A stretch of 42,665 bases of DNA from Pirellulales bacterium (lineage in GTDB: Bacteria > Planctomycetota > Planctomycetia > Pirellulales > Thermoguttaceae), in contig JADLEL010000201.1 of NCBI GenBank assembly GCA_020846145.1, forward strand, positions 1-42,665. The letters run 5' to 3'. A model generated the notes under the pieces. That model was not told the DNA's origin and ran no database searches. It was given only the letters and a program-made list of their open reading frames with translations. The translations under genes were made by a program, and so were the position numbers. The first letter of the stretch is position 1. Every line of letters begins with the position of its first letter. Shown here piece by piece: positions 41,811 through 42,665 of this stretch.

Positions 41811-42422
41811 ATGTCGGACGCGAAAAATATCGACGTGAACGATCTGCTCGCGCGTGCCCGCCAGGGGGATGCCGCCAGCCGGGAAAAGCTGTTCGAACTT
41901 TGCCGTTCGTATTTGGGCTTTGCCGCCCGCAGCAAGGTCGAAACCTGGCTGCGGCGGAAGGTGGACGCCTCCGATTTGATTCAGGAGACGATGCTCGAAG
42001 CGCACCGCGATTTCGAGCGTTTCGAGGGCCGCACCGAGCGGGAGTGGCTCGCCTGGCTGAAAAAAATCCTTGCGCACAACGCCGCCGATTTCGTCCGCCG
42101 CTACCACGGCGCGGAAAAGCGCGAGGCCGGCCGGGAAATCCCCTTTCGCGATCCGGCCGACAGTCTTTCGCCCGGCGCGCCCGAGCCCGCCGCCCCCGGG
42201 GGAACGCCCAGCCAGGAGTTCCTCCAAATCGACACCGAACTTCGCGTTACCGCCGCCTTGGCCGAACTCTCTCCCGACTACCAGGAAGTCATCTACCTCC
42301 GCAATCTCCAGCGACTCCCCTTCAATGAAGTCGCCGACCGCATGGACCGCACCCGTCCCGCCGTGCAAATGCTCTGGATGCGGGCGATCAAGAAATTGCA
42401 GGAAGTGCTGGGCGAGGAATAG
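41811..42422 (+). CDS. ECF-type RNA polymerase sigma factor
   Basis: The 203-residue protein has region 2 (VNDLLARARQGDAASREKLF, DASDLIQETMLEAHRDFERF, WLAWLKKILAHNAADFVRRY). A linker follows, then region 4 (LAELSPDYQEVIYLRNLQRL, FNEVADRMDRTRPAVQMLWM). This is the ECF layout common in large planctomycete families. ATG 41811 (MSDAKNIDVND) is preferred over an ATG ten codons upstream. No anti-sigma factor is seen before the window ends. Confidence 0.92.
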   Translation: MSDAKNIDVNDLLARARQGDAASREKLFELCRSYLGFAARSKVETWLRRKVDASDLIQETMLEAHRDFERFEGRTEREWLAWLKKILAHNAADFVRRYHGAEKREAGREIPFRDPADSLSPGAPEPAAPGGTPSQEFLQIDTELRVTAALAELSPDYQEVIYLRNLQRLPFNEVADRMDRTRPAVQMLWMRAIKKLQEVLGEE

Positions 42423-42473
42423 CATTCTTCGATCGACGACCTGCGCCGTTTCGCCCCGCGTAAACGCGGAGGC

Positions 42474-42665
42474 GTAACCGTTCACAGGGGACTGTCCCGA
42501 TTTTCGCGGTGCAAAAGACGATGGCGCCGCAAAAGTGCTTAATCGCCGCGAAAATGGGACTGTCCCCCTCGCGCCGCGGGAAGGGGACAGGTCCATGTTT
42601 TCGGCCTACCGTTTGTCCGCAAAATACGTTTTCACGCCGAAAAATGGTCCAGTCCCCGACCGGGG
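42474..42665 (+). repeat. Twin-hairpin element, copy I (cut by window end)
   Basis: It starts with GTAACCGTTCAC (42474-42485) and carries both hairpins. The window ends in the GACCGGGG stretch just before the right terminal repeat. It has the same orientation as copy A at the other end of the window. Confidence 0.93.

Noticed and set aside
1..42665. Circular molecule indicated by similar ends
   Set aside because: The ends are similar only because both are copies of the repeat. They differ at several positions (for example GTCCACGAA at 64-72 and GTCCGCAAA at 42615-42623), so they are not a terminal overlap.
1..42665. tRNA, rRNA, tmRNA or known riboswitch
   Set aside because: No cloverleaf with a TTC-arm motif, no rRNA-like stretch and no riboswitch core I recognise was found in the intergenic regions read. 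A covariance-model scan would be needed to be certain.

Overview
The window looks like a chromosomal contig from a Planctomycetota bacterium, probably near Pirellulales. This is inferred from gene content: a very large secretin with TPR-like N-terminal repeats, paired zinc-ribbon membrane proteins, an ABC-2 permease with a long fused extracytoplasmic tail, an excisionase-type HTH fused to a receiver domain, high GC, and intergenic gaps packed with palindromes. No rRNA, tRNA, transposase, integrase or CRISPR array was recognised. Both window ends lie inside the same repeat family, so the window is probably a contig broken at repeats.

Layout. 0.4-0.8 kb: a candidate small RNA and a P-II protein gene. 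1.3-10.8 kb: a surface or secretion block with a secreted protein, a Tad-type protein, a TadG-like VWA protein and a 1429-residue secretin. 11.5-16.4 kb: nuoE-nuoF-fdhA, a soluble NAD-linked formate dehydrogenase (minus strand). 17.0-20.5 kb: two toxin-antitoxin-like pairs behind dinG (minus). 20.7-22.5 kb: two paralogous zinc-ribbon membrane proteins (plus). 22.7-27.2 kb: a GntR/YtrA-type regulator, ABC ATPase and fused permease (minus), with an operator-like palindrome over the promoter. 27.3-31.3 kb: a CheX-like protein, nadA (minus) and mnmG (plus). 31.8-33.4 kb: an HTH-REC regulator and a small histidine kinase. 33.6-38.8 kb: etfB, etfA, acyl-CoA dehydrogenase and fabI (minus). 39.4-42.4 kb: a membrane-anchored coiled-coil protein, a truncated gene remnant, a peptidoglycan-binding metalloprotease and an ECF sigma factor.

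The most notable feature is a dispersed element of about 205 bp, present in nine full or partial copies. It has about 12-bp imperfect terminal inverted repeats (GTAACCGTTCAC / GTGAACGCTTAC) enclosing two consecutive long hairpins. Both hairpins are built on a GGGGACTGTCCC or GGGGACAGGTCC theme. Single-hairpin derivatives break in the linker between the hairpins, and one copy has lost hairpin 1. Copies lie between functional blocks and bracket the formate dehydrogenase operon in opposite orientations.

Other repeat layers include a 226-bp MITE-like element with an apparent 8-bp target duplication between etfB and etfA. Palindromic or simple repeats also sit in frame inside mnmG, dinG and a hypothetical gene. 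The 3' end of dinG is duplicated in front of a second toxin-antitoxin pair, and simple-word arrays fill several intergenic gaps. All functional calls rest on reading the translations; no database search was possible.
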